Notes: a model not told the origin generated them from the letters alone. 64,000 nucleotides of DNA from Serratia sp. PL17 (GCF_017832355.1 NZ_JAFIBY010000004.1:1-64000); one strand, 5' to 3'; counted from the stretch's first letter, positions 42,999 to 54,991 are shown. Made by a program: numbers and translations.

Positions 42999-43799
42999 CT
43001 AACCGGCGACGCGACTTTTCGCCTGTTTGGCCGCAGCACTGGTTGGGTATTGTTTAATCACCTGCTGGAACACGGCTTTGGCTTTATCAGCCTGCCCTTT
43101 TTCCTGCATGATGATACCCACCTTGTACATTGCGTCCGGTGCCTTTGGTGATTTTCCGTAATTCTTCACCACGACCGCGTAATAGTAGGCCGCATCATCT
43201 TTCTTACCCTTATTGTAAAACAACTGGCCCAGCCAATAGTTGGCATTAGGCTGGTAAGTCGATTTTGGGTACTGTTTTACGAAGGTCTGAAAAGCGGAAA
43301 TTGCCTGGTCATACTGCTTTTTTTCCAGCGCCAATGAAACAGCGGCATTATAGTCGCTGTTTTCATCGCCCGAGCTGGCGGGTGCTGCAGCTGTAGCGCC
43401 CGCAGACGCGCTCTCAGCGCCATCGGAAGATGCAGCCGCTGCTGCCCCACCCGCGGCACCTGCTGCGGCAGCAGAGCCCTGAGCGCCGCCCTGGCTGATG
43501 CTATCCATTTGTTGATAGATCTGCTTTTGGCGTTCAACAACCTGATTCAGTTGATATTGGTTTTCCTGGATTTGCCCGCGGAGAGAGTCAATATCACGCT
43601 GGTTGTCAGAGAGTTGTTGCTGGAGTTGGTTTAAAAGCTGGCCCTGAGCATTGCTGATGCGCTCAAGTGAGGTGACACGGTCTTCGACCGAGCCGGAGCC
43701 GACATTACTGATTGGCGCTTGGGCAGTAGCGGCCCATGGGACCGCTACGCCAACCAGTAACGACAGACTCAACAAGTGACGTCTGAAGTTACTGTTCAT
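42999..43799 (-). CDS. cpoB: CpoB, periplasmic coordinator of PBP1B and Tol-Pal
   Basis: A 266-residue secreted protein (formerly YbgF; E. coli 263). Signal peptide to about residue 26; an N-terminal trimerising coiled coil (VEDRVTSLERISNAQGQLL ... QVVERQKQIY); a long Ala/Ser/Gly linker (about 105-145), longer and more Ala-rich than usual; C-terminal TPR repeats (YNAAVSLALEKKQYDQAISAF; YWLGQLFYNKG). It links outer-membrane constriction to septal peptidoglycan synthesis. Nine bases after pal. Confidence 0.95.
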   Translation of the reverse strand: MNSNFRRHLLSLSLLVGVAVPWAATAQAPISNVGSGSVEDRVTSLERISNAQGQLLNQLQQQLSDNQRDIDSLRGQIQENQYQLNQVVERQKQIYQQMDSISQGGAQGSAAAAGAAGGAAAAASSDGAESASAGATAAAPASSGDENSDYNAAVSLALEKKQYDQAISAFQTFVKQYPKSTYQPNANYWLGQLFYNKGKKDDAAYYYAVVVKNYGKSPKAPDAMYKVGIIMQEKGQADKAKAVFQQVIKQYPTSAAAKQAKSRVAG

Positions 43800-43808
43800 G
43801 CGATTCTC

Positions 43809-44318
43809 TTAGTAAACCAGAACTGCACGACGGTTTTTAGCATAAGCCGCTTCGTCGTGGCCCAGTACTGCTGGTTTTTCTTTACCGTAAGAAACGATAG
43901 AGATCTGGTCAGCAGAAACGCCTTTACCTTGCAGGTACATTTTCACTGAGTTAGCACGACGCTCACCCAGGGCAATGTTGTATTCCGGCGTGCCACGCTC
44001 ATCCGCATGACCTTCTACGGTCACTTTGTAAGACGGGTTGTTACGCAGGAATGCAGCGTGCGCGTCCAGCATCTGAGCGAACTCAGAGCTCACGTCATAC
44101 TTGTCCAGGCCGAAGTAAACAATGTTGTTCTTCTGCAGTTCTTGCATCTGCAGACGAGCTTGTTCTTCAGAAGACAGGTTGCTGCTGCCATTTTCTGTAC
44201 CAGTGCCAGCGCCCATACCAGATTGGTCGTTGTTTGCGCTTTTGTTAGAACTACAAGCCGCTACAGCCAGAACTGGCAGTGCCAGCAGAAGCCCTTTCAG
44301 CACTTTGTTCAGTTGCAT
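43809..44318 (-). CDS. pal: peptidoglycan-associated lipoprotein Pal
   Basis: A 169-residue lipoprotein. The signal [22 protein letters not shown] ends at the lipobox (VAAC); a Ser/Gly linker follows, then an OmpA-like domain with [32 protein letters not shown] and the NRRAVLVY end. It anchors the outer membrane to peptidoglycan and binds TolB. ATG 44318 gives the correct signal; upstream codons are not conserved. Confidence 0.97.
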   Translation of the reverse strand: MQLNKVLKGLLLALPVLAVAACSSNKSANNDQSGMGAGTGTENGSSNLSSEEQARLQMQELQKNNIVYFGLDKYDVSSEFAQMLDAHAAFLRNNPSYKVTVEGHADERGTPEYNIALGERRANSVKMYLQGKGVSADQISIVSYGKEKPAVLGHDEAAYAKNRRAVLVY

Positions 44319-44362
44319 TTCTTTAATCCTTTTATAGTTTGCCATACATATTTACACATGCA

Positions 44363-45655
44363 TCACAGATACGGCGACCAGGCAGGGAATTTGACCTGTC
44401 CATCAGTTGCCGGAAGACGCGCTTTGAAACGCCCATCAGTCGATACCAGTTGCAACACGGAGCCCATACCTTGCGTGGAGCTATAGATCACCATGGTGCC
44501 ATTTGGCGCAATACTAGGCGTTTCGTCCAGGAAGGTGCCGGTTAAAACTTGAACGGCGCCCGATCCGAGATCTTGTTTGGCGATATGCTGAGCACCATTG
44601 TTGGAGCTCACCATCACCAGGAATTTACCATCAGAGCTGACTTCAGAATCCTGGTTCTGAGAGCCTTCCCATGTCAGACGCTGTGACGCACCGCCACTGG
44701 CACTGACTTTATAAATCTGTGGCCGGCCGCCCTGATCGGAGGTATAAGCCAGAGACTGGCCATCCGGGAACCAGGTCGGTTCGGTATTGTTGCTGCGCCC
44801 GTCGGTGATTTGGGTGATTTGGCCAGAGCCAAGGTTCATCACGTACAGGTTCAGGCTGCCGCTTTTAGACAGCGCAAAAGCCAGTCGGCTGCCGTCCGGT
44901 GAGAACGCAGGTGCACCGTTGTGACGCGGGAACGACGCGATCTGACGGATAGCACCGTTAGCCAGCGTCTGCACAACCAACGCTGAACGGCCGCTCTCAA
45001 AGGTCACGTACGCCAGCTTGCTGCCGTCCGGTGACCAGGCTGGGGACATCAGTGGTTCCGGTGAACGGTGTACCACAAACTGGTTGTAGCCGTCATAATC
45101 CGCGACGCGCAGCTCGTACGGGAATTTCCCGCCGTTGGTCTGCACCACGTAAGCGATACGGGTACGGAATGCACCTTTAATACCGGTCAACTTCTCAAAC
45201 ACTTCGTCACTGGCGGTGTGAGCAGAATAACGCAACCATTGCTTGGTCACTTTATACTGGTTCTGCGCCAGAACGGTGCCGGGTGAACCCGAGGTGTCCA
45301 CCAGTTGATAAGAGATCAGGTAGCCGCCGTCTGCACCAGGTTGCACCTGGCCGACCACGACTGCGTCAATGCCCAATGCAGTCCATGCCGCCGGCGTCAC
45401 TTCAGACGCGGTAGTAGGTTGCTGCGGCATACGCGCCACGTCAATTGGGTTGAATTTGCCGCTGTTGCGCAGGTCTGCGCCGACAATCTTGCCAATATCT
45501 TCTGGAGGCGTGCCTGGGCCCGCCCATTTAAACGGCACCACACCAATAGGACGAGCAGAGTCGACCCCTTGGGTGATTTCAATGCGAACTTCCGCGTGAA
45601 GAACGGATGCCCACAGAATCAAAAAACCTAACGCTACTCGAAATGCCTGCTTCAT
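44363..45655 (-). CDS. tolB: Tol-Pal system protein TolB
   Basis: A 430-residue periplasmic protein, identical in length to E. coli TolB. Signal peptide ends near LHAEVRIE; its N-terminal [11 protein letters not shown]-type segment is the TolA-binding box. An N-terminal alpha/beta domain is followed by a six-bladed WD/beta-propeller with repeated [13 protein letters not shown]-type motifs that docks on Pal. AGGGAG precedes ATG. Confidence 0.97.
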   Translation of the reverse strand: MKQAFRVALGFLILWASVLHAEVRIEITQGVDSARPIGVVPFKWAGPGTPPEDIGKIVGADLRNSGKFNPIDVARMPQQPTTASEVTPAAWTALGIDAVVVGQVQPGADGGYLISYQLVDTSGSPGTVLAQNQYKVTKQWLRYSAHTASDEVFEKLTGIKGAFRTRIAYVVQTNGGKFPYELRVADYDGYNQFVVHRSPEPLMSPAWSPDGSKLAYVTFESGRSALVVQTLANGAIRQIASFPRHNGAPAFSPDGSRLAFALSKSGSLNLYVMNLGSGQITQITDGRSNNTEPTWFPDGQSLAYTSDQGGRPQIYKVSASGGASQRLTWEGSQNQDSEVSSDGKFLVMVSSNNGAQHIAKQDLGSGAVQVLTGTFLDETPSIAPNGTMVIYSSTQGMGSVLQLVSTDGRFKARLPATDGQVKFPAWSPYL

Positions 45656-45788
45656 CTCATCTCCCTTATCCAGGCGGGATGCCTGCGATAAATTAGCAGA
45701 ATTTTAACAAACCAACGCAAACAAAACTACATAATCCCTGTTGGTTACCTTAGTACATCCCTGCGGTATGACTTAGCTAAAACAACCA

Positions 45789-47030
45789 TTATTGTGGCTT
45801 AAACGTAAGGGGAGCATTCTTAAACACCTCATAAACTGCCTGACTTGGCGGTTTCGGGATCTTCGCCTGTTTCGCAGCAGCTATTGCCGCCTGACACAGT
45901 GCTGGATCACCCCCTTCAGATTTAACATCAATCAACAGGCCGTCCGGTGCCAATTTGATCCGCAGGTCACACTTACGTCCTTTATACAAGTCTGCGTCGT
46001 AAAACTTGCTTTGAATGGCCGAAGTAATCTGCCCCAAATAGCCGTTGATCTCAGCACCACTGGCACCCGCAGTCTTGGCATTGCCCTGACCCGCCGGTTT
46101 ACCGTCACCCTTCTGCTTGCCGCCGCCTTTCGGCGCGTTTTTGCCGTCCGCCAGACCACCGAACAAATCGTCAACTTCTGATGACTGTGCAGCGGCTGCA
46201 GCAGCTTTCTTCTTGGCATCTGCGGCTTTCTTGGCTGCGGCTTTCTCAGCAGCAGCCTTTTCGGCAGCAGCGGCTTTTTTCTCAGCTTCCGCGGCCGCTT
46301 TTTTCTCAGCCTTCTCGGCTTCTGCCGCAGCCTTCTTCTCGGCGTCAGCAGCAGCCTTTTTCTCCGCGGCTTCGGCAGCTTTTTGTTCTGCAGCCTCAGC
46401 AGCAGCTTTCTTCGCCTCTTCCGCCTGTTTCTTGGCGGCTGCGGCAGCAGCGGCTTCTTTCTTGGCTTCAGACTCGGCTTTCTTCTGTGCGTCCGCCTGC
46501 GCTTTAGCGACTTTATCCGCTTCAGCCTTGGCCTTCGCAGCGGCCGCTTCCGCTACTTTCTGTTGTTCTTTGGCTTTCGCCGCGGCGTTCTCGGCCACTT
46601 TTTGCTGTTCAGCTGCCTGCTTTTGTTGCTCTGCGGCCTGTTTTTGCTGTTCAGCCTGTGCTTTGGCGTCCTGGGCCGCTTTTTCCTGCGCGCTCAAACG
46701 CTCTTTCTCCAGCTCTTTCAGGCGTTGCTGTTCCGCCGCCTGCTTCTGCTGAAGTTCTTCGGCCTGCTGTTCCGCTTTTTTCTGGCGCTGCTTTTCAGCA
46801 CGCTGCGCGTCGTTACTCTGCTGTTGTTGGCGGTTGTACTGCTCCACCACTGCCCCGGGATCGACCATCACCGCACCGACGACCGAACCGTCGCCGCCAC
46901 CGCCGGCACTCATTTCGACGTTTTCTTGCAGCGATCCCCAAATCAGCAGGGCAATCAATACAAAGTGCAGAACGACCGAAACAATAACGGCGCGGTTCAG
47001 CTTATCGTTTTGCTCAGTTGCCTTTACCAA
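45789..47030 (-). CDS. tolA: Tol-Pal system protein TolA
   Basis: A 413-residue protein (E. coli 421). One membrane helix near the N-terminus (AVIVSVVLHFVLIALLIWGS), a Gly-rich hinge (AGGGGDGS), a long Ala/Lys/Glu helix (about 60-300) built of KAAAEAEKKAA-like repeats, and the C-terminal TolB/Pal-contact domain with SKFYDADLYKGRKCDLRIKLA and its disulfide cysteines. The repeated DNA produces long, meaningless antisense frames. A GGTTCCTGnnnCAGGAACC hairpin lies in the 81-base gap after tolR. Confidence 0.97.
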   Translation of the reverse strand: MVKATEQNDKLNRAVIVSVVLHFVLIALLIWGSLQENVEMSAGGGGDGSVVGAVMVDPGAVVEQYNRQQQQSNDAQRAEKQRQKKAEQQAEELQQKQAAEQQRLKELEKERLSAQEKAAQDAKAQAEQQKQAAEQQKQAAEQQKVAENAAAKAKEQQKVAEAAAAKAKAEADKVAKAQADAQKKAESEAKKEAAAAAAAKKQAEEAKKAAAEAAEQKAAEAAEKKAAADAEKKAAAEAEKAEKKAAAEAEKKAAAAEKAAAEKAAAKKAADAKKKAAAAAAQSSEVDDLFGGLADGKNAPKGGGKQKGDGKPAGQGNAKTAGASGAEINGYLGQITSAIQSKFYDADLYKGRKCDLRIKLAPDGLLIDVKSEGGDPALCQAAIAAAKQAKIPKPPSQAVYEVFKNAPLTFKPQ

Positions 47031-47111
47031 AATAGATTCCCAAAAACTGGCATTGCTTATACGGGGTTCCTGCGCCGCAGCACAGGAACCGGGTTGCCAC
47101 TGACCTCAGGG

Positions 47112-47540
47112 TCAGATCGGCTGGGTCATCAGCCCTACAGAAGTGACGCCCGCCTGATGGAGAATATTCAATGCCTTGATAATCTCATCATACGGAACTT
47201 CCTTTGCCCCACCGATCAAAAAGACCGTTTTAGGGTTAGCCGCTAAACGCGACTTGGCTTCGGCAGCAACCTGCTCCGGCGGCAATAACTCCATGCGATC
47301 GTGATCTACCACTAACGTGTATTGACCCACACCGGAAACCTCAAGGATTACCGGCGGGTTATCGCTACTGGACACCGCTTTAGAATCGGTGGCGTCTGGC
47401 AGATCAACCTCAACACTCTGCGTGATAATCGGCGCCGTTGCCATAAAGATCAGCAACAGCACCAGCAACACGTCGAGCAACGGAACTATGTTAATTTCGG
47501 ACTTCAGCTCGCGCCGATTACGTCCACGAACTCTCGCCAT
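47112..47540 (-). CDS. tolR: Tol-Pal system protein TolR
   Basis: A 142-residue ExbD-type protein. One helix (IVPLLDVLLVLLLIFMATAPI) carrying the proton-path Asp of the NIVPLLDVLL motif; periplasmic C-terminal domain. With TolQ it converts proton flow into TolA movement. It follows tolQ by 12 bases. Confidence 0.97.
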   Translation of the reverse strand: MARVRGRNRRELKSEINIVPLLDVLLVLLLIFMATAPIITQSVEVDLPDATDSKAVSSSDNPPVILEVSGVGQYTLVVDHDRMELLPPEQVAAEAKSRLAANPKTVFLIGGAKEVPYDEIIKALNILHQAGVTSVGLMTQPI

Positions 47541-47552
47541 GCTACCTCCTAC

Positions 47553-48637
<1,085 letters not shown>

Positions 48638-48767
48638 TCTACTTCCCAGCAATGCAATTTAACGGTGCTACTATACGCAAGACGGATCGGGTTGGGAATG
48701 GGTTACAAGATGGGAACGAAAATAATTATGGGCCGCGATGGCCCATAACTTGGGGGTATAGCGGAGA

Positions 48768-49064
48768 TTATAAAGAAACGTAAAGTAATCCTGCGGCCAG
48801 GATCACAATTGCCGGAAGTGGCGCAAAAAAAGCACGCCACAAAGTGCGTTGCGGTCGGAACCCGACGCCATGAACCACCCCGGCGCACACTGCCCAAATA
48901 AGCAGCAGGCCTTCCCAAATCTCCAGCGAGCTGGTCTTCGCCGCAAAGCGGGTCGGATCCCAGAAAATACAGCCCGCCAAAATCAACGCCAGCACCAGTG
49001 AAAGGGCCCTGACAGGGCCCTTATCAGTGATAGCGTACAGCTTGTCAGTCAATGACGAACTCAT
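48768..49064 (-). CDS. ybgE: cyd operon membrane protein YbgE
   Basis: A 98-residue protein (E. coli 97) with three hydrophobic helices (ALSLVLALILAGCIFW; EGLLLIWAVCAGVVHGVGF; IVILAAGLLYVSL). Its function with cytochrome bd is not settled. The ATG overlaps the cydX stop. Confidence 0.93.
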   Translation of the reverse strand: MSSSLTDKLYAITDKGPVRALSLVLALILAGCIFWDPTRFAAKTSSLEIWEGLLLIWAVCAGVVHGVGFRPQRTLWRAFFAPLPAIVILAAGLLYVSL

Positions 49065-49177
49065 TACTTACCGTCTTGCTGTGCTTTTGAATCTTCGTGA
49101 TGCTCAAGCGCCAGCGCCGTGATGATACCGAAGGCACAGGCAAGAAGCGTTCCGAGAATCCAGGCAAAATACCACAT
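49064..49177 (-). CDS. cydX: CydX, small subunit of cytochrome bd-I
   Basis: A 37-residue protein, MWYFAWILGTLLACAFGIIT followed by ALALEHHEDSK, the same length as E. coli CydX. One membrane helix; it stabilises the haem groups of CydAB. GAGC precedes the ATG, 17 bases after cydB. Confidence 0.96.
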   Translation of the reverse strand: MWYFAWILGTLLACAFGIITALALEHHEDSKAQQDGK

Positions 49178-49194
49178 GGTTTAGCTCCCTATCC

Positions 49195-50334
49195 TTAATA
49201 CAGCGAATGCTTGTTGTTCTCGACGAAGTTTTTGTCGAGACGGCCGAACATTTTGTAGTACGACCAGCTGGTGTACCCCAGAACGATAGGCACGAAGATC
49301 GCCGCGACAACGGTCATCACTTCCAGCGTCAACAAGCTGGAGGTGGCATCCCACATCGTCAGGCTGATGTTAGGCACCGTGCTTGATGGCATCACGAACG
49401 GGAACATGGTTACCCCGGCGGTCAGGATCACACAGGCAATGGTCAATGACGACGTCACGAACGCCAGCGCGTCTTTCGACAAGCGAGAGAACAGAATCGT
49501 GAACAACGGCAGCACCACGCCCAAGGCAGGCAGTGCCCACAGCAGCGGATACTTGTTGAAGTTGATCAACCAGGCACCGGCCTGATGAGCCACTTCTTTG
49601 CGCATCGGGTTAGACTCTGCCATGGTGTCCAGCGCCGAGGTAATCACATAACCATCGATGCCTTTTACCAGCCAAATGCCACCTAACAGGAAGAATACCG
49701 CCATCACCAGCGTGGAGATCTGCGCCGCAGCGCGAGCACGCAGGTGAATCTCACCGGTTGTACGCATCTGCAGGTAAGTTGCCCCCTGCGTCACCAGCAT
49801 GGTCAAACTGACCACACCCGCCAACAGACCAAACGGATTCAGCAGTTGGAAGAAGTTGCCGGTGTAGAACAGACGCATGTATTCGTCCATGTGGAAAGGT
49901 ACGCCCTGCAGCAGGTTACCGAATGCCACGCCGAACACCACCGCCGGCACGAAGCTGCCGATGAAGATGCCCCAGTCCCACATGTTACGCCAGCGGCTGC
50001 TTTCCAGCTTCGAACGGTAGTCAAAACCGACCGGGCGGAAGAACAAGGCAGACAGCACCAGGATCATAGCAACATAGAAACCGGAGAACGCCGCCGCATA
50101 GACCATTGGCCAGGCAGCAAACAACGCACCACCGGCAGTGATCAGCCACACCTGGTTACCGTCCCAGTGCGGTGCGATGGAGTTGATCATCACACGGCGC
50201 TCAGTATCGGTTTTACCGATAATGCGCACCAGGATACCGACACCCATGTCGAAACCGTCGGTGACGGCGAAACCGATCAGCAGTACGCCAATCAGGACCC
50301 ACCAGATAAATCGCAGTACTTCATAATCAAACAT
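49195..50334 (-). CDS. cydB: cytochrome bd-I oxidase subunit II
   Basis: A 379-residue membrane protein, same length as in E. coli, with eight to nine helices. N-terminal YEVLRFIWWVLIGVLLIGFA and DGFDMGVG are conserved. It pairs with CydA; the oxidase takes electrons from ubiquinol to oxygen at high affinity. 14 bases after cydA. Confidence 0.97.
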   Translation of the reverse strand: MFDYEVLRFIWWVLIGVLLIGFAVTDGFDMGVGILVRIIGKTDTERRVMINSIAPHWDGNQVWLITAGGALFAAWPMVYAAAFSGFYVAMILVLSALFFRPVGFDYRSKLESSRWRNMWDWGIFIGSFVPAVVFGVAFGNLLQGVPFHMDEYMRLFYTGNFFQLLNPFGLLAGVVSLTMLVTQGATYLQMRTTGEIHLRARAAAQISTLVMAVFFLLGGIWLVKGIDGYVITSALDTMAESNPMRKEVAHQAGAWLINFNKYPLLWALPALGVVLPLFTILFSRLSKDALAFVTSSLTIACVILTAGVTMFPFVMPSSTVPNISLTMWDATSSLLTLEVMTVVAAIFVPIVLGYTSWSYYKMFGRLDKNFVENNKHSLY

Positions 50335-50348
50335 ACGTGGACTCCTGT

Positions 50349-51917
50349 TTAGCGCGCTTCCTGCACGGCGGCAGTCGGTTGTTCAAAGTGGTAGCGGCCA
50401 GTTTTCAGGCTGCTTGGACCCAGACGTGCAAATTTGAACATCAGGTACATTTCAGCCACCAGGAACAGGGTGTACAAGCCGCAAATCAGCCCCATCGAGA
50501 ACAGAATGTCGCCCGCAGTCAGTGAAGAGTTCGCAACCGCAGTCGGTAGCACCTCACCAATTGCCCAAGGCTGACGACCGTACTCAGCCACGAACCAGCC
50601 GGCTTCGATCGCAATCCAGGGTAATGGCAAGCCGTACAGCGCCGCACGATGCAGCCACTTCTTCTGGCCAATGCGGCCGCGAAGGACGCTCCAGAACGAC
50701 AGACCGATGATCAACAGCATCAGCACGCCACAGGCCACCATGATACGGAAGGCGAAGTACAGTGGTGCTACGCGTGGAATGGAGTCTTTGGTTGCCTGTT
50801 GGATCTGCGTTTCCGTCGCGTCGGTGACGTTCTGGGTATAACGCTTCAGCAGTAAACCGTAGCCCAAATCCTGTTTGGCTTTATTGAACTCAGCACGTAC
50901 TGCCGGGTCGGTATTGCCGCTGCGCAGCTCTTCCAGCAACTGGTAGGCTTTCATACCGTTGCGGATACGGACTTCATGCTGCGCCATCAGATCTTTCAGG
51001 CCGGTGACCTGGGTATCTGTTGAGCGGGTGGCAATCAGGCCAAGCGCATAAGGAATTTGGATAGAGTAGGAGTTTTCCATTTTATCCTGATTCGGAATAC
51101 CGAACAGGGTAAAGGAAGCCGGGGCCGGTTGAGTGTCCCACTCGGCTTCAATAGCAGCCAGTTTGGTTTTCTGCACGTCGCCCATTTCGTAACCGGATTC
51201 ATCACCCAGTACGATAACAGACAGCACGGCAGCCATGCCGAAGCTGGCAGCAATAGCGAAAGAGCGCTTGGCAAAGGCAGTATCACGGCCTTTCAGCAGG
51301 TAGTAAGAACTGATACCCAGAACGAACATCGCGCCACAGGTATAGCCGGCAGCCACGGTGTGTACAAACTTCACTTGCGCAACGGGGTTGAGTACCAGTT
51401 CGGAGAAGCTGAGCATCTCCATACGCATGGTTTCGAAGTTGAAATCCGAGGCAATTGGGTTCTGCATCCAACCGTTGGCAACCAGGATCCACAGCGCAGA
51501 GAAGTTTGAGCCTAATGCAACGAGCCAGGTAACGGCCATGTGCTGCACCTTGCCCAGACGATCCCAGCCGAAGAAGAACAGGCCGACCAGCGTCGATTCA
51601 AGGAAGAACGCCATCAGACCTTCGATGGCCAGAGGGGCACCGAAAATATCACCGACGTAATGTGAGAAATATGACCAGTTAGTCCCGAACTGGAACTCCA
51701 TGGTCAAACCGGTGGCCACACCCAGAGCAAAGTTAATTGCAAATAACTTGCCCCAGAATTTGGTCATATCTTTATAGATTTGCTTGCCTGACAGTACATA
51801 TACCGTTTCCATAATTGCCAGCAAAAACGCCATACCTAGCGTTAATGGGACAAATAAGAAATGGTACATCGCCGTTAAAGCAAACTGTAAGCGCGACAGT
51901 TCGACAATATCAAACAT
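50349..51917 (-). CDS. cydA: cytochrome bd-I oxidase subunit I
   Basis: A 522-residue subunit holding haems b558, b595 and d. The N-terminus [20 protein letters not shown] contains His19 (haem ligand); the [12 protein letters not shown] motif and the Q-loop between helices VI and VII are present. ATG 51917 with GGAG is the E. coli start; the 12 upstream codons of the frame are non-conserved. Likely controlled by ArcA and FNR through the long upstream region. Confidence 0.97.
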   Translation of the reverse strand: MFDIVELSRLQFALTAMYHFLFVPLTLGMAFLLAIMETVYVLSGKQIYKDMTKFWGKLFAINFALGVATGLTMEFQFGTNWSYFSHYVGDIFGAPLAIEGLMAFFLESTLVGLFFFGWDRLGKVQHMAVTWLVALGSNFSALWILVANGWMQNPIASDFNFETMRMEMLSFSELVLNPVAQVKFVHTVAAGYTCGAMFVLGISSYYLLKGRDTAFAKRSFAIAASFGMAAVLSVIVLGDESGYEMGDVQKTKLAAIEAEWDTQPAPASFTLFGIPNQDKMENSYSIQIPYALGLIATRSTDTQVTGLKDLMAQHEVRIRNGMKAYQLLEELRSGNTDPAVRAEFNKAKQDLGYGLLLKRYTQNVTDATETQIQQATKDSIPRVAPLYFAFRIMVACGVLMLLIIGLSFWSVLRGRIGQKKWLHRAALYGLPLPWIAIEAGWFVAEYGRQPWAIGEVLPTAVANSSLTAGDILFSMGLICGLYTLFLVAEMYLMFKFARLGPSSLKTGRYHFEQPTAAVQEAR

Positions 51918-52648
51918 CTTGACTCCTTGCTCCTCGCAGGAAGACTCCGACATGCGGTTATCGATATGACTTCGGGTGAAGCTACCGGTAACGCCCCGCA
52001 GTGAATGCCCTTAAACACAACAAAAATTTGATCCAGCTTCTCCGCTTTCAACCATGCATTCGACGCAGGCCACACCGGCCAATGTACTAAACACACCACT
52101 GAAAACCGACAACGGGTAACAAATGCAACAAGATCAACCATCCATTTTCATCATGGATGATACTCGCCCAATCCCACACAATAAATAGGTTTTTACGTGA
52201 TATGGGTTAGACTTTTGGTTACAGGTCAAATTCTGGCCTAAAGAGGTATTCAGACGTAATTTGATCTGAAACAATTTAAGCCTATCTGCATTTTATTTCC
52301 AGATTCAGCTCACAATTTCTCATAATTATCTTGTGGTTATGTTACACAATGGTTTCGTAGTCTATCTACGTGCCTTTTGTGTTAAATAGATGTGATATTT
52401 AATGGTTATTTGTATTTAAATCGAAGTGGCCCTGTGACTAATGTTAGCTTTTATTAACCTACTCTCAGGACAAGCTTAGCTTATTTTTTTGCTCTGATAA
52501 TTTCTGGCAATAAAAAAGAAAAATTATTGATTAAAACGGTCAGCATATACACCCACCGCCTATCCTCTTTCCGCCACGAAATGGCTCTCCGCAGGTGCCT
52601 GACGCCCGGTACACAGGATATAGGTTAACGCTCCCGCCGAGGGCAGGC
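51918..52648. promoter_or_regulatory. cydA upstream region with FNR-like site
   Basis: About 730 bases without genes; E. coli has mngRAB between sucD and cydA, absent here. The stretch is AT-rich. TTGAT-CTGA-AACAA at 52261-52274 is a 9/10 FNR match. AT-rich GTTAAAT/TTTAAT motifs around 52381-52420 could be ArcA sites. No hairpin plus T run strong enough to call was found except the weak AAGCTTAGCTT-T7 near 52474. Confidence 0.5.
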
Positions 52649-52684
52649 AAAAAAACAGGGCCAGACAAAAAGTCTGGCCCTGTT
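52649..52684 (-). terminator. terminator of the sdh-suc operon
   Basis: An 11-bp stem CAGGGCCAGAC/GTCTGGCCCTG (52656-52666 with 52672-52682) and a U7 run in the minus direction, 28 bases after sucD. In E. coli the operon's 3' end gives the small RNA SdhX; this short 3' tail could do the same, but only the terminator is seen. Confidence 0.9.
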
Positions 52685-52711
52685 TAAATATGGGTTACTT
52701 CAGGCGGTTAA

Positions 52712-53584
52712 TTAGCGATTCAGAACCGCTTTTACTGCCTCACCGATATCAGCCAGGCTGCGTACGGTTTTAACCCCTGCCGCTTCCAGCGCCGCAAACT
52801 TCTCGTCTGCCGTGCCTTTACCGCCGGCAATGATGGCACCAGCATGGCCCATACGTTTGCCTTTAGGCGCGGTAACACCCGCGATATAGCCAACCACTGG
52901 CTTGGTCACGTGGTCTTTGATGTAAGCGGCGGCTTCTTCTTCCGCGCTGCCACCGATTTCACCGATCATCACGATCGCTTCGGTTTGCGGATCTTCCTGG
53001 AACAGCTTGAGGATATCGATGAAGTTGGAGCCCGGGATCGGGTCACCACCGATGCCCACACAGGTAGACTGACCCAGACCGGTATCCGTGGTTTGTTTCA
53101 CCGCTTCATAGGTCAGGGTACCAGAGCGGGAAACGATACCCACTTTACCCGGCAGGTGGATGTGGCCAGGCATGATGCCGATTTTGCACTCGCCTGGGGT
53201 GATAACACCTGGGCAGTTAGGGCCGATCATGCGCACGCCGGCTTCGTCCAGCTTCACTTTCACGGTCAGCATATCCAGCGTTGGGATACCTTCGGTGATG
53301 GTGATGATCAGTTTGATGCCTGCATCGATAGCTTCCAGAATGGAATCTTTGCAGAATGGCGCCGGTACGTAGATCACGGACGCTGTGGCGCCAGTCGCTT
53401 CTACGGCTTCACGCACAGTGTTAAACACGGGCAGGCCCAGGTGCTGAGTGCCACCTTTGCCCGGCGTAACGCCGCCGACCATTTTGGTGCCGTAAGCGAT
53501 AGCTTGCTCAGAGTGGAAAGTCCCCTGGCTACCGGTGAAGCCCTGGCAAATTACTTTGGTGTTCTTATCGATTAAAATGGACAT
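52712..53584 (-). CDS. sucD: succinyl-CoA synthetase alpha subunit
   Basis: A 290-residue subunit (E. coli 289). CoA-binding Rossmann part at the N-terminus ([20 protein letters not shown]), phosphohistidine loop in [16 protein letters not shown]. With SucC it makes ATP or GTP from succinyl-CoA. The ATG overlaps the sucC stop by 1 base. Last gene of the operon. Confidence 0.98.
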   Translation of the reverse strand: MSILIDKNTKVICQGFTGSQGTFHSEQAIAYGTKMVGGVTPGKGGTQHLGLPVFNTVREAVEATGATASVIYVPAPFCKDSILEAIDAGIKLIITITEGIPTLDMLTVKVKLDEAGVRMIGPNCPGVITPGECKIGIMPGHIHLPGKVGIVSRSGTLTYEAVKQTTDTGLGQSTCVGIGGDPIPGSNFIDILKLFQEDPQTEAIVMIGEIGGSAEEEAAAYIKDHVTKPVVGYIAGVTAPKGKRMGHAGAIIAGGKGTADEKFAALEAAGVKTVRSLADIGEAVKAVLNR

Positions 53585-54750
53585 TATTTGCTCCCCACTG
53601 CCGCAACAACTTGCTGAGCCGCATCAGTCAGGCTGGTCGCAGCAATGATATTCAGACCGCTGTCCGCCAGTTTCTTGGCGCCCAGCTCGGCGTTATTCCC
53701 TTCCAGACGCACAACCACCGGGACGTTAACGCCCACTTCGGCGACTGCGCCAATGATACCGTCGGCGATCAGGTCGCAACGCACGATACCACCGAAAATG
53801 TTAACCAGAACGGCTTTCACCTTGTCGTCAGACAGGATGATTTTGAATGCTTCGGTCACGCGCTCTTTGGTTGCACCGCCGCCCACATCGAGGAAGTTAG
53901 CAGGTTCGCCGCCGTGCAGTTTAACGATGTCCATGGTACCCATCGCCAGGCCTGCGCCGTTAACCATGCAACCGATGTTGCCGTCGAGAGCAACGTAGTT
54001 CAGCTCCCACTGAGCCGCACGGGATTCACGCTCATCTTCCTGAGAAAGGTCGCGCATTTCACGCAGCTCTGGCTGACGGAACAATGCGTTGCCGTCGGCG
54101 CCCAGTTTACCGTCCAGGCAGATCAGATCGCCCTGCTTGGTGACGACCAACGGGTTGATCTCAACCATGGCCAGGTCACGCTCCAGGAACAAGGTCGCCA
54201 GACCCATGAAGATCTTGGCGAACTGGCCAACTTGCTTGCCAGTCAGGCCCAGTTTGAAGGCCAACTCACGACCCTGGTAAGGCTGCGGGCCTGCCAGTGG
54301 ATCGATAGTCATTTTGTGGATCAGCTCCGGCGTTTCTTCCGCAACTTTCTCGATCTCAACGCCACCTTCGGTGGATGCCATAAACACCACGCGACGGCTT
54401 GCACGGTCTACTACCGCACCCAGGTACAGCTCTTTATCGATATCGGTCGCGGCTTCTACCAGGATCTGGTGAACCGGCTGACCCAGCGCGTCAGTCTGGT
54501 AAGTCACCAGACGTTTGCCCAACCAGGCTTCAGCAAAAGCACGGATATCTTCTTTGCTGTTTACGACTTTAACGCCGCCAGCTTTACCGCGGCCGCCAGC
54601 ATGAACCTGACATTTAACCACCCACGGGCCGGAGCCGATTTTGGATGCGGCTTCTTCCGCTTCACGCGGTGTGGTACAGGCATAACCGGTTGGTGCCGGC
54701 ATACCATACCGAGCAAACAGCTGTTTTGCCTGATATTCGTGTAAATTCAT
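53584..54750 (-). CDS. sucC: succinyl-CoA synthetase beta subunit
   Basis: A 388-residue ATP-grasp subunit, same length as in E. coli. N-terminal [16 protein letters not shown], nucleotide loop [18 protein letters not shown]-terminal [16 protein letters not shown]. Long open frames on the opposite strand here are artefacts of its codon use. Confidence 0.98.
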   Translation of the reverse strand: MNLHEYQAKQLFARYGMPAPTGYACTTPREAEEAASKIGSGPWVVKCQVHAGGRGKAGGVKVVNSKEDIRAFAEAWLGKRLVTYQTDALGQPVHQILVEAATDIDKELYLGAVVDRASRRVVFMASTEGGVEIEKVAEETPELIHKMTIDPLAGPQPYQGRELAFKLGLTGKQVGQFAKIFMGLATLFLERDLAMVEINPLVVTKQGDLICLDGKLGADGNALFRQPELREMRDLSQEDERESRAAQWELNYVALDGNIGCMVNGAGLAMGTMDIVKLHGGEPANFLDVGGGATKERVTEAFKIILSDDKVKAVLVNIFGGIVRCDLIADGIIGAVAEVGVNVPVVVRLEGNNAELGAKKLADSGLNIIAATSLTDAAQQVVAAVGSK

Positions 54751-54854
54751 GATGTTCTATCCATTCAGTTCTGAAGGTTTTAGCCGAGCCATTTTGGCGG
54801 AAAACCGCATGACTTTAATCGGCCACATAGCACAGAGTGTGGACGCGGCGTACC

Positions 54855-54965
54855 CGCCATACTTGAAGCTGCAACTTTGTTGGCTGCCTTCTCTCACCCC
54901 AGTCACATAGTTCGCTATGTTCCTGGGGATTCGTTCCGTTGCCGCCGCGATGCAACTTCAATTAT
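54855..54965. repeat. dispersed palindromic intergenic element, copy B
   Basis: In the 241-base sucB-sucC gap. It shares with copy A at 34446 the CTCACCCCAGT ... CCTGGGGA core around an inner palindrome (here ACATAGTTCGCTATGT) and GCTGCAACTT-like outer arms (54869 and 54951). It would fold as a hairpin in the operon transcript and may tune sucC expression. Confidence 0.65.
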
Positions 54966-54991
54966 TTAAGGTCGCGCGCCCATCAGGGTTA

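Noticed and set aside
46117-46752. 211-codon Ala/Ser/Phe-rich plus-strand frame
   Set aside because: Antisense of the TolA Ala/Lys/Glu repeat; composition is a by-product of that repeat and there is no ribosome-binding site.
53611-54744. 377-codon plus-strand frame
   Set aside because: Lies wholly opposite sucC, a clearly conserved gene; long antisense frames are common in GC-rich biased codon use.
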